Below are positions 1-10,299 of a DNA stretch of 20,632 bases, one piece after another; position 1 is the first letter of the stretch; each line of letters opens with the position of its first letter. Position numbers and translations under genes: made by a program. The stretch is from Echinostoma caproni. Lineage: Eukaryota > Platyhelminthes > Trematoda > Plagiorchiida > Echinostomatidae. The stretch is taken from contig UZAN01040156.1 of NCBI GenBank assembly GCA_900618425.1, positions 21,315 through 41,946 of the forward strand, given 5' to 3'. Under the pieces are notes generated by a model, which saw only the letters and a list, made by a program, of their open reading frames with translations, was not told where the DNA came from and made no database searches.

Positions 1-69
1 TGTAAACAACAGAAAACAACTTAGCTAAGTATTTTTCGCTCGGGGTGGGTGGCTTTCACATTATTCCCA

Positions 70-330
70 ATGTGTTTCGTTCAAGCAGATTTCCACCAGA
101 TTCCCCAAAATTGGACACAAAGGAACTGGGAAGTGACCAGTGACATTTTTACAACCAAAATGAACGGAACGCGAATGGACGACGGAAAGTTTTCAGTAGA
201 CAAGAGATCAGATGATAAGAACCAACTCAGTGAAGTCTATATTGCAAAAAAATCACACACTTTATTGCTACATTACACACAACTGGAGCCAATAGGGGCA
301 GAAACACCACAAATAAGAGGACTCGCCTGA
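70..330 (+). CDS. Possible terminal exon, function unknown (weak)
   Basis: An open frame runs to a TGA at 328-330. It contains an ATG at 70 that would give 86 residues. A pyrimidine-rich stretch ending in CAG at 86-88 could instead act as a splice acceptor, so the coding part might begin at 89. The predicted product is hydrophilic, rich in Asp, Lys, Asn and Thr, with no signal peptide, membrane segment or domain that I recognise. Chance open frames of 80-130 codons occur in several places in this window, so length alone is no support. The only arguments in favour are the soluble-protein-like composition and the adjacent acceptor-like site. The upstream part of any such gene would lie outside the window. 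Confidence 0.15.
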   Translation: MCFVQADFHQIPQNWTQRNWEVTSDIFTTKMNGTRMDDGKFSVDKRSDDKNQLSEVYIAKKSHTLLLHYTQLEPIGAETPQIRGLA

Positions 331-2976
331 AGTTATCAAACCCAGGACTCTCTCTCCCCCTCTTGCTCAGACCAATTTTATGTGCGCCGAATTCCCCACA
401 TCACAGACTCGGTCAATAGTTGCTGGACCTTCTAAATCTCATTCGTATCACTCTTTGAAAGACTCTTATGGCCTTCCTCCCCTCCCCCCCCCCCCNTGTT
501 TATAACAAACCACAGTGGTCATACAAAGAAAAAATCTGTCGACTTGGATTCAATTTTCGTCAATGTGTTTAGATTTCTTTAGAAATGTTTCATCTAATTT
601 TCTATCCCTGTTTGAATATATTTACGTGAAATATGGTTTTCTCTTGTGCCGAAAATAATCGTTTTCAGTTTTGACGAATCCCACACACACAGACTGAGGG
701 TATAACCACGATCAGGGCATAAGGACCAATTCTAGAAAGTGGTCCATTCCAAATGATTAAACGAAAACCCAACAATGGTTCCCAGTTCATCTTTCACAGA
801 ATTTGTAGGGATTTTTATTAGGTTCCAGTAGCATTGCTGTCTTAGTTATGTGTGACTATTCAATATTCATGCTGGACGTTTTATTTTGCCATAAATGCAT
901 CTATCTCACAAGTTCGAGACTCAGGGGTTGATTGGGGTATATACGTCATCCGATTTCGGGTAGGGTGATGAAAAAAATTCAATAAGCTTTCCCCATTCGT
1001 GGCCCAACTTCACTTGCACTGACTATGACGCCAGCCTAATCCTTCGGTGATCAGGGAAGATAGCTGACTGTAAAGAAGCTGGTGGTGTGCGGAGAACGGA
1101 ACCCTATCTGGCAACCTCAACAAAGACGGTAGCTTCAAAATAAGCGTCCAATGCTCGAGTCAATGGTATGCACCGAGGAAAGCCCTTGATCGTTACCGTT
1201 TAGAAACTGGCCCTAATTGGTTGCATGGAAGGCTTCTGATGAGATAGGCAGTCATTGATAAATGCAAGATGACAATGTGTTCCCGACAGGGTTCAAACAA
1301 CAACCAGGAACATATTCAAAGTAGCATAATGTCAAACAACACTTTGGACACCAGCCAGTCTATAGAATGACTGTCGTCACGTGCCGTTACGCTTCTACGC
1401 GATCTTGACACTGGGTTCACGTGCAATCCTCATACTGCTCGTCAAGCTGACACCTGTCAGTAATAGTTCGACACGCATCCCACAAGATATGGCGTCCATT
1501 TGTTCTGGGCGCTGTCTACGGTCAACTAGGTTTCGACTGCACATCCGTAGACCTGGTGTCACCCAAAGACATTGGCAATGTACTTATGATGGCCACTTGC
1601 AATGACGTGAAACATTTCAAGGATTTAGGGCGTAATATATGATACAATGCTGTATATGATTCCAACTCGTTCCTGGACAAAATTTTCAAACATTCACCCC
1701 TGATTGTTTTCCCGGTCCAGGAAAACATTACACTTCGGGAGGTATAAACCTCTCCTGTCCCGCGTTTTGTATATATCTGACGGTGACAGATTACATTTTC
1801 GTCGTGTGAGAAGTGGAACAGGTGATTTTATACATGATTATTTATTGTTATCAGTGGAAAAATCTAGGGTCAAAATGTTTGGAAATAGATCACAAACACT
1901 TCGGCTATTGAGAGTCTACAACACGTGGCACAGTTGAAAATCAAACGCCAAAACTCTGTCGTTAAAACTCAAACCTGATTGGTGGGCACCGATCAGTTAG
2001 TTTCTACACAGTAGCTCACTCAGTAGCTCAAGCTCATATTCAGCCTGCTGTTGCGGCCCACAACTTCGGAAACCTGGTACCTCTTGCTATTGTAACCGGA
2101 AATATGCTACGATTTCGATGATGTTTCATTGTTCATGAGTTACGTGAACCCTTTGAGTCAGTGGTTTGTTTCGTACTCAATCATCAAATGCCCTAGAATT
2201 CTGTCTGTGGAGTCCCGAGCTGACTCCTCTCACTGGCTAACACGATTGTGCCTCTTTAACTTAATCTATCATTCCTTTTCTGATGCACGAAGTGATAAAT
2301 GTGGTGTTTAATGAATCATTGGATTTTATTTGTACAAATAATGACAAAATGATGAATCAATGCTAGCTTTGTTTGCCTATTTCCGTAGATTTTACGCTAC
2401 CGCATCATCTTCCCGGTTCTCACGAGGAGTGATTCATATATTGCACATTAAAATGTCTCGTGATTCACACCATATCGACCTTAACAATCATTTATCGTTT
2501 TTTTAAATCTTTGATAATAACTAGTACGCCGAATTTTCGATGATTTTGTAAGCGCTATGAACAGGTTGATAGTCAACACTTTCTCTCCTACAGTGAATAG
2601 TTTTTGAATCGCTCCAGTGACCTTATGGCCGGGCGTCAGCTGTTTAACTAATTGCGAGGTGGGATTGTTTTGTGCACGGCAAAAAATATATTGGCGCCTG
2701 ATGTAATCAGTCGGCGATAAAGTGTAATTATATCGGGCTTGCTCAAATCGGCCATACTTAACGAACCAATGGAATTAGTAAGTCTAGGCAACTGATTTAT
2801 GGTTACATTGCCCTCCCTCACCCCACCCCCATTCACCAAAGAAACCTTAGTAATCAGTAGGAATATAACCTGTCATTCTGAATTACATTACAAAAACCGA
2901 ACATGTTCTACCAGTAAATGTATGGACTATGTCAATTGGCATAGGAAAAGAACAATCCCATAACTTTGCATCCATT
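331..2976. other. Non-coding stretch, no gene recognised
   Basis: Nothing here can be assigned to a gene or repeat family. Open frames on both strands are short (under about 80 codons) and overlap each other without domain-like features. Positions 1020-1290 and 1380-1740 are somewhat richer in GC than their surroundings and could be old transposon sequence, but I could not match either to a family by translating them. Confidence 0.5.
484..496. repeat. Poly-C tract ending in an N
   Basis: Twelve consecutive C residues follow a CT-rich lead-in and run directly into an undetermined base at 496. The run length is probably not reliable. Confidence 0.9.
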
Positions 2977-2996
2977 CACTCACTCACTCACTCACT
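2977..2996. repeat. Microsatellite (CACT)5
   Basis: Five perfect tandem copies of a 4-bp unit. Confidence 0.95.
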
Positions 2997-3218
2997 CAAC
3001 GATGAGGCGATCAGAGGACCAAAGCGTTTCCTGAAACGTGCACAACAGAATTCCGATAGGAGTAGATTGCACTCAAATTCAGTGAATTGTCGTAGCCCAA
3101 TGGTGAAAATCTCATGCGTCTGACGGACTGGCTGACTGGCACGGTTCGGTGGTCTCGATTGTCTCTATGGGTTTTTGTTACAATCAATTCTTCAGACAAT
3201 CTGTGACACGGCTCAGTT

Positions 3219-3242
3219 AACCAACCAACCAACCAACCAACC
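3219..3242. repeat. Microsatellite (AACC)6
   Basis: Six perfect tandem copies of a 4-bp unit. A short inverted match (GGTTGGTTA) lies near 3313-3322, so the tract could pair with it across a loop of about 70 nt. Confidence 0.95.
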
Positions 3243-4956
3243 AGCGAATGCGTTGATAACGTTTCGACCAATCCATGCGCACACCATGTGTTCTGAGCAG
3301 ACATGCACAGATTGGTTGGTTATGGTCGGTTCAAGGTTCCTCATTCAGGCTGTTTAACGTGGCAAGGTCAAGCATAAGTGTCCTACGCTACTCAGTTGGA
3401 TTGTCTGAATTGGATCAATTTGATCGTGAATATGATATCGATCGCATGGATTTTTGGTATTGATGACCTAGTGAGCGACTCACGACCGGATTCTTGAAAA
3501 CAGAGCAACAATGTAGTGAACTAGATCCATTCATCTTTTGCTGCTCTATGTATAAGTGTATATTCTCAAGGAGATTCCCGAAATGAAACGAGGCTTAATA
3601 CGGTTTGACGGTATGAATAGAAAGAAATGAATTAGAAATTATTGATCGTAAGTCCCGTGTTCTTCAAATGAAACTGCAAACTGATCAATATATGGATTCT
3701 GTATAAACAGTAAATTGGATTCGTTACAACATCTACATTCTGACCAAAAGAATGGCAAACATGGCAAATAATTACGTGACCTTTTCATAAGTAATATAAA
3801 TAGGGAAAAAAATTACGACTTGACTATTTAGTGTCATTGGTGTACCGTTTTCCCTTGCATGTTGAAGCATTGAAAAGTCGTTTGCAAAGCTCTCTGTTTC
3901 TCACAAGTTGATAATGGTGCAGCCATGCTTTGTTTATCTCGTTTACATGGTTTACCTTGTTAAACTAACAGTCCGAAGCGTATAGAATACGTTTTTGACC
4001 AAGGCCATGTTTTCTCTTATCTCTCTTACATTAGGATGGCAAATATATATTGATTTTTAGGGCCTGATCCCGCTGATCCAGTTCTCATTTCACAGAAACA
4101 AACTAAAAGCTTCAACAATTCGACAGTGTTGTTTACATTCAATGATATCCAGGAGTGCAACCAAGTAGAGCGAATAACGACGACAATAAGAACAATAGTA
4201 ACAACAACCAAATATGAATTGGGACTCCGGTGAACGGTGAGCTGCCATCTCTCAACTCGCACATGTAGATTGCGCATAACCCCCAAGCAAAACTCAACCA
4301 AAAACTCCATTTGAGTATTGCGGACCAAATAATCTAGCAAGGGAGGACTTGAATATATACAGGATATTGATTGATTTGAACTGACTACTATCCTTTGAAC
4401 TTCACCTTCACGCATAGTCCTCAATTCATCGATTCAACCATACATTCGGAAGCACTAGAATCGAGTTTCGCCCTTATTAGAGCTCCTGTTTGTTTAGGTG
4501 TTGTCTTCTATGATCGTTAGTCAGTTTATTTCGCCCGACAGCAACAGGTGACAATCTTTTAGCCACGAAGGGTTGTAACTGGGAGACCCGCTCATAAAAC
4601 AGTTGGGCTGGGGTGTTTCAGCGAGGAATGTCCAAACTACCGAGGAAGCCACAACAACACATCGATATTGGTTCCAACGTAACAAATACTGCCGCTAGAG
4701 GGATCAGAGCAGAGATTCAGATCAACTGAGGTGGAGTACGTATCCATTGCATGTTAGCCGGGGTCATGTGAGAAACGCGTGAACTACGAGAAGGCGAAGA
4801 ATGCTGGGATGCCACGCAAGTACGCGTGCTACGTTTAGAGTCGTTACAGCCGTCTGATATTATGAATTCATACTAATGAGTGATAGTCACGTAATCAATG
4901 ACACAAATGTCATTACCAAATACTAAATGAAGTGCTCCCCTCGCAATGGAGTTAAT
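3243..4956. other. Non-coding stretch, no gene recognised
   Basis: No supported gene. The 4026-4424 part carries a 132-codon open frame on the minus strand whose only striking feature, a Val/Ile-rich stretch, is produced by a degenerate AAC/ACG triplet repeat at about 4170-4210. Positions 4560-4860 are richer in GC and have no recognisable product in any frame I read. Confidence 0.5.
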
Positions 4957-4999
4957 GATGGATGGATGGATGAACAGAAGGAACAGAAGGAACAGAAGG
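4957..4999. repeat. Compound tandem repeat: (GATG)4 then 9-bp unit x3
   Basis: Four copies of GATG (4957-4972) are followed without a gap by three perfect copies of AACAGAAGG (4973-4999). The tract sits just upstream of the tRNA-like promoter pair at 5005-5059. Confidence 0.95.
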
Positions 5000-5004
5000 A
5001 AGAT

Positions 5005-5074
5005 TTGTTTAGTTGGACAGGGTTCAATTTCACACTGGATGGTACACGGATTCGAAACCCTCCTCCCCCCCACT
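5005..5074 (+). promoter_or_regulatory. tRNA-like internal A box/B box pair; possible SINE
   Basis: TTGTTTAGTTGG at 5005-5016 agrees with the RNA polymerase III A-box consensus TRGCNNAGYNGG at about 10 of 12 positions. GATTCGAAACC at 5049-5059 agrees with the B box GGTTCGANNCC at 10 of 11. The starts are 44 bp apart, as in a tRNA without an intron. The flanks do not form a convincing acceptor stem, so this is not called a tRNA gene. A C-rich run follows the B box, as it does in the minus-strand SINE-like copy near 13200. The two boxes could still be a chance match. Confidence 0.3.
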
Positions 5075-5089
5075 GGAGCAAAACTGTAT

Positions 5090-6383
5090 GATTAGTTAAA
5101 TGGTTCGAAACACAGCAATTAATACAAATAATAATGGTAGTAATTATCGTGGTGATAATAATCGGCATGGTTCGACAAAAATCTGTGAACACCATGCGTG
5201 ATATGAATTAATGATTTTGCTGACTGATTTATTTCTCTTTATTGAACATACAAGTATATGGACGATTTTTAGAAAAGTGAAAAATAGAGTAATTAAGTGG
5301 TTGTTATTAAATTCAAGCAGATAAGAATCAGTTCGGCACGATATGTATAAAAGCCTCCATCCGTGATGGGATTGATGGAAACCTGAACTCAAGCCATTCC
5401 TTTGTCACCTGGGTTGCTGTTGTTGTCGTTGATGTTGTTGTTTTACATGTCATGCAAACGAGTTCAACACAGCCACATACGGTGGACCAGTCATTTTCCA
5501 AACCGCCTGATCCTACTCCTACATAAAGGGCCTTTTAAATTGGTCGTTGAATTTCATTGGAGATCAGTCCCCTGTTGGATGCACTTCCGCAATGATTCGG
5601 TTTGGTCATCCCACGTGCCTTATAGGAAGACCGGACAAAAATCGTTATCAGTTAATGCCGNGGGGGGGGGGGGGAGTTGTTCTCAGCTGCTAGTCCCCGA
5701 TGGTGCAGTGTCGAGGTTCCGGCTCTTAAACCGCACGGATTGTTTGCTCAGGTCCGACAGGCAGAAACGTTGAACTGTTGGCTGTGTTGGTCAGTTTCAA
5801 AATAAATGAAAAAAGTAACGCGTGCCCTTTGCAAGACAGTAATAATGATAACTTATAATCCGAATGAGGAGATATCATCTTTGGAGAATCCAAAAAGGGG
5901 TGTCACTAAACGCCGTTGATAAGCGTAGCAGAAATCCTGCAAAGGAAAGGAGTTACTCGGCTGGCAATGCACTGGAAAATTTGTATTGGATGCGTTGATG
6001 CAACCGTCGAATAGTTCCGCAATCCTCATAATAGATCGTGTTTCGGGGCCGTCCAATGTGATTGGGTAAGTCCTTAGCGTGCATGAGACCGCTACTTGAT
6101 TGAACTCGGGTCTCGCAATTGAGTCATCTCTCTCCACCCCACGTCAAACCCATGTTAGTCTAGGCTTGTCATTAGAGCCACTGGGTCAATCTGTGCTGAT
6201 TTGAAAACGGTGAATAGTCTGCGTATGCATTTACATACATACATGCAAACTTCGACGAGATTAACTATGTGCTGACGACTATTCACTGTCCGGTGTTTTG
6301 TTGGTCACTCACAGATGAAGCCACGACAACCCTTTTTATTCATCATGTTGAAGTAGATGGAATACTGTCAGGCGTGGATTAGC
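5090..6383. other. Non-coding stretch, no gene recognised
   Basis: No supported gene. A GTT/GAT-rich triplet tract lies near 5410-5440. A 123-codon plus-strand open frame (5402-5773) reads straight through an N and a poly-G run, so its frame cannot be trusted. Confidence 0.5.
5661..5674. repeat. N followed by poly-G tract
   Basis: One undetermined base at 5661 is followed by 13 G residues. This mirrors the poly-C plus N at 484-496. The tract length is probably uncertain. Confidence 0.9.
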
Positions 6384-6464
6384 ATGTAACCTAGCTGAAA
6401 ACCGGAAGAATAGGAATCATAGACACTGGAAACAGGGAAAGATACGACAAGGAGTATCGGACAA
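6384..6464 (-). repeat. Diverged dispersed repeat, copy 1
   Basis: This stretch shares ordered blocks with 14208-14282 on the same strand: ATGTAACC at one end, then CCGGA, CATA, GAT and TAT-GGACAA at the other end. The outer blocks are 75 bp apart here and 69 bp apart in the other copy. The minus-strand readings of both copies contain a Cys-Pro-Ile-Leu run and a later Gly-Tyr, which suggests either a shared ancestral coding piece or simple nucleotide homology. The family was not identified. Confidence 0.4.
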
Positions 6465-8359
6465 CTATTTTGACCTTCGAGGAAGTCGTCAGTATTGTCT
6501 GTGTGCCGCATTATATTTCTACGAGTGCCAAAATAACAAGCTTTCGGTGTGGGAACAGAAACTTCCCGGAGGCAAGAATAAAATTGTTTTCTGGTGATCC
6601 TTTTTCGGCAAAAACACAACGCAGTTGAAAATCGGATGCATAAAATGCATAGGCAATCAACGAACTCCCAAGGCGGGAGACTCACACAGCCGAAGAACAA
6701 TACACAACTCGGATAGGTGTGAATTCACACAGGATAATTGAGATGGCGGAGTATGAGTTAGAGTTGGTTCGGCGTCTGATTTCCTTAGCCCCCACTCTAT
6801 ACCGTGTGGGTGAATTGAGTCTAAGTGGAATAAACCAAAATATTGCTCTGAAAAGGCGCTATGGCTTTGCGTTTACTTTAGTGTCCCCAAGGATCACTAT
6901 CTGAGTGACTACTACGGTGAGGATGGGAATACACGGAGCGAGTATTTTGTCGCCGATTCTACTACTCATCAGTTCAAAAACCAAACACGGTTTGGGTGAC
7001 CAGGTGGAACCGCGCAGACAGATGAACCAATAAGATTGTGAGTTTGATTGGATTACTGTTTAGGGGGTGGGGGTGGGGTGGGGAAACTGTGTGACTGGTT
7101 AACTTGTTTATTGTCCGATCAGTTTCATCTAGCCCATCGTGTGATGCGCGCGCTCTAATCACCTGCCGTTCTAGCGTTTTTGCTGGCCTTTTGTGTACTC
7201 CGTTCAAGCACGAGGGACTGAGTTGGTTTTTTACGACATGTAGTATATGTGCGGTAGCAAACAAGCCGGCTACGGGGCACTATGTCAATTTATCCAATGT
7301 AGAGTGTTCTAATATTACACCGTGAATTCTTTTGTGTACCAAGCGTATCAATGCGTGAGCTGAAAAGTCGGGAAGCGTTGCATAACTGTGTCCTATTGCT
7401 GATGGAACCCAACCAGTAGTAAACGGTTCTGAAGTGTTTTCTAGCTCTTAGAACAATCGATTGAGTTTTATTTGAACCCTAGGGAGGGGGAGGGTGATCC
7501 ATTATGTCCCTTCGGAATGGTCCTAGCGGGAATTAAAACGCCAATGGTGCCCTAAAAAACCCAGTCGGTCACTTTCACCAGCTGTCGGTAATCTGCATAT
7601 TGTCACCGCATCGGCTTGTCTTAAAATCTGCGCATGTGCTATTAGGTAATGACGTATCAGCTAACGTGTTCTATTCCAGCGAAACACCGGCTGAAAGCAC
7701 TGCGGTATTTGGATTAAACGGATGTCAATTGGGCTAGGAGCAGGACGGTCCTAATGCGGCTGAGCGAGCGAGCGAAAGAGCAATTCAATGGCCTTCTCAG
7801 CACATAGCTACTCTTTAGTAGTCGTTTCAGTCGAAATATCTCGAAGTCGATCAGCATTAAGTGGGCACTGTTAATGTTTTAGATGTTTCAGTCAGTGGGA
7901 CAATGATTAGTAGACTTACGGAAGACCAGTCGAGGTTATTTTTCCGATTACCTGGCAAGAGATAATCTCGTTTAACTGACCTAAATGTGTGTCCGTGTGT
8001 AAAACCCACAAGTCTAAAGCAAGAATGGTTTACATGTAATTCGCGGAAATTTCTGATTTCTCTAACACGTTTTTTCTCGGTTTCCAACGCTTTATGGGGA
8101 CAGAGTCTAATCACCCGAAATGTGCTAATATACAGCATCTGTGTTGGGTAATTTGGTTTCATCCGAAATGTGCGGTTCTCGTGCAGAGTCCACACCGTAC
8201 TTGATATTGTATGGTAATGGACTTTAAACACAGCGCCCGGAGTCCAGTAGTTAATTCGACGCGCCAATCACTCTCACGTGACCCGGACTGGTTTTCCAAG
8301 TTTTGTTTCACCACTCATCCACATACCAATCAGATCATTCATCATCAGACGCACCATAC
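6465..8359. other. Non-coding stretch, no gene recognised
   Basis: No supported gene. It holds the G-quadruplex motif at 7063-7083, a G-rich tract near 7473-7487 (three G-runs) and a minus-strand open frame of 136 codons (7857-8267), the longest in the window. That frame shows no domain, signal or membrane feature that I recognise. Confidence 0.5.
7063..7083 (+). other. G-quadruplex motif
   Basis: Four G-runs of 5, 5, 4 and 4 residues are separated by single T residues, a textbook pattern for a very stable parallel G-quadruplex on the plus strand. No gene or promoter can be tied to it. Confidence 0.85.
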
Positions 8360-8375
8360 CTTTTGCAATTCAAGT

Positions 8376-8480
8376 TGTCCGAATATCATCTCAAGATATG
8401 TGGGTATTGTTTCAATAAGTCCGGGAATCATTTCAAGTTGTTTGAGCATCATTTCAAATTGCCCGAGTATCATTTTAAGA
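8376..8480 (+). repeat. Left arm: five 21-bp tandem units
   Basis: Units start at 8376, 8397, 8418, 8439 and 8460, all exactly 21 bp. Unit 2 is the most diverged. Because 21 is divisible by three, a frame crossing the array encodes a seven-residue repeat, which explains the repetitive look of the local translations without implying a protein. Confidence 0.9.
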
Positions 8481-8784
8481 TGAGGTGTAGCTTATTAATT
8501 CTGTTGCAGCATCATGCTATGGAAGTAAGCAATAGCTCGAGTGTTGATCGCGCGTGATTCATTGGTATAAGCAGGGGATGGGGGAGGAACACACACAAAT
8601 GTGCTCGCGTGATTGCAAGATAAATAATCCATATGTATGTCATGGGAATTAAGGCGTGTGTGACCAAGGCACGTCTCACAATCGTCTCCCAGCGCTTCAA
8701 CGGGAGATAGAGAAGTCGGTGCTGCATGGTGGTCATCCAGACATCGCTGAAAGGCCTGTCAGCACCGATGAGGTCAACGAGACA

Positions 8785-8847
8785 TCTTGAAATGATGCTC
8801 AGACAACTAAAAATGATACCCGGACATCTTGAGATCATATTTGGACA
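8785..8847 (-). repeat. Right arm: three inverted 21-bp tandem units
   Basis: Read on the minus strand, units begin at 8847, 8826 and 8805 and match the left-arm units. A fourth would begin at 8784 but keeps only its first four bases. The sequence inside the arm (8715-8769) forms a short stem, GTCGGTGCTG against CAGCACCGAT. Confidence 0.9.
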
Positions 8848-8863
8848 ACTTGAATTTCAAAAG

Positions 8864-10299
8864 TTATAGACAAATAGTAAATCACTCTTTGATGCAAAAA
8901 TTCTCAGCGGAATATTACCACGGTTGGGCATTTGGTAGATGATTATCGAACGAATCAGCTGTGTAGACTTTTCATTCGATTAGGGACAATACAATCAAGG
9001 TGTGACGAGCACAGCCCCATTCCGGGCTATGTGAAAATTGGGTACATTGCTTACGAATGCTTTTTGGAAACCAATTTTACGAAACTAGTGTGTACACAAA
9101 CTCCACTGGATCGAGAGTGAACCTTAAGCGGTTATACAGACTGTGGCTGGGATTGAATAAAGCACAGTCTGGACTTGAACAAAGCTTCGGTACATTGATC
9201 TGTCAATTATCCGCCTCATTTAGGACTGTTTGGTACAGATAGTAATCATTCGACTGGGCACGAAACAAGCGAAACGCGACAGTGAGCTGTGATGGGAGAA
9301 AACGTATTTGTTCAGAGCAGCTTGTCTTATCCATCGGTTTCATGCAAAACGAAGATTGTCTGATATTTTAGAGAAGACCAAAAACACCCACGAAGAAAGC
9401 GTAACACTGTAGTCTGCTTGTGACATTGCTAAACTTGTCGTGAAGGGTAATATTGTCTCAAATTTGTCTTCTTTGTTCATTACTTTTGCACAGACATTTT
9501 TCACTCTATCCGGTAACCGGGCCGCCAATTCCTTGCCGTATTTTTTACCTGTACTGGTTGAGAAGTAGCTGATCTGGGGGAAAAACCTGATTTCTCTTGA
9601 ATATCTCCTAGCATGAAAGCCCTCTGATAATCAGGAGAGAAAGGAATCGTATAAATCGTTGTGTTGGTGCACGGTAGATACCATCACCAATTATCCACGG
9701 CGAATTTTCTATAAGGCCTTGGGTATAGATTGCACAGACTGATTAATTGTTATTTTTTTTAAATCGATCAAATTCAGCCAGTAAATAAACTATCTCTGGG
9801 ACCAGCTTATTCACAAGATACATCCCTTCTCAATATTTCGTCCGAACATAGGATCAATATCAGTAATAATTGACAAATCTGGACCCGTGCGGGGAGATCG
9901 TTTTTTCAGTTCTATTTTGTGTTGTCATGAATACTGACTGCTGAATGTAAGCTTGAAGAACAAAAGAATTTGGAAAAATATCGGTTAATCGAACATGTGA
10001 AGGTTTTCTCGAAATCCCACCCGTATTCTCTCGGCATATTGAGCACGAAATATGATCAATGACGCCTACTCTCCTCCAATTATCTCAGCGGCTCATACTC
10101 AATGGGAAATTAATGACTAACAAACGTTTCATACTTATTGTGTCAGCCTGTTCGAACAATCTGAATTGAGAAGTGGAGTTTAATGGTTTCATCATAACGC
10201 ATTCCTCTGTCCCTTTTTCTTAACATGAGTATCGAGGTGTATCACACCGGCTCTCACGCGCCAACAGAATTCTCATCTGCGTATACACTTGACTTAGCC
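8864..10299. other. Non-coding stretch, no gene recognised
   Basis: No supported gene. A perfect 9-bp inverted repeat (CAGACTGTG at 9137-9145, CACAGTCTG at 9163-9171) with a 17-nt loop is the only structure noted. It overlaps an imperfect duplication of a TTGAAnAAAGC motif. Confidence 0.5.

Larger units (their letters stand above)
8360..8863. mobile_element. Fold-back element with 21-bp modular arms
   Basis: The outer 16 bp (8360-8375) reappear inverted at 8848-8863 with one mismatch. Inside each end sits a tandem array of 21-bp units, running inward: five units on the left (8376-8480) and three inverted units on the right (8785-8847). A unit can be summarised as TGTCCGAGTATC followed by ATTTCAAGT. 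Between the arms is about 300 bp of unrelated DNA with no coding frame that I recognise. The architecture resembles Foldback-type or MITE-like non-autonomous DNA transposons, which often have tandem subrepeats inside long terminal inverted repeats. I see no clear target-site duplication, and the exact borders may extend a few bases outward (an ATA matches on both sides). The family was not identified. Confidence 0.7.

Noticed and set aside
1020..1740. GC-richer region that might be transposon coding sequence
   Set aside because: Translation by eye on both strands gave no reverse-transcriptase, transposase or gag motif, so no call is made.
2971..3000. CRISPR-like direct repeats
   Set aside because: It is a plain four-base microsatellite with no spacers, and nothing in the window resembles prokaryotic DNA.
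4026..4424. 132-codon minus-strand frame with a Val/Ile-rich apparent membrane helix
   Set aside because: The hydrophobic run is the translation of a degenerate AAC/ACG triplet repeat on the opposite strand. The rest has no protein-like signature.
5005..5074. A true tRNA gene
   Set aside because: Promoter boxes fit, but acceptor, anticodon and T stems do not pair convincingly, so only a tRNA-like promoter is called.
5402..5773. 123-codon plus-strand frame
   Set aside because: It starts at a non-ATG codon in a GTT-rich repeat and reads through an N and a 13-base G run, so its frame is unreliable.
7857..8267. 136-codon minus-strand open frame, the longest in the window
   Set aside because: It has no recognisable domain, signal or membrane feature and no supporting splice signals. 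Frames of this length are expected by chance in 20 kb at this base composition.
8211..8838. Overlapping frames encoding seven-residue repeats
   Set aside because: The peptide periodicity is fully explained by the 21-bp tandem units of the fold-back element.
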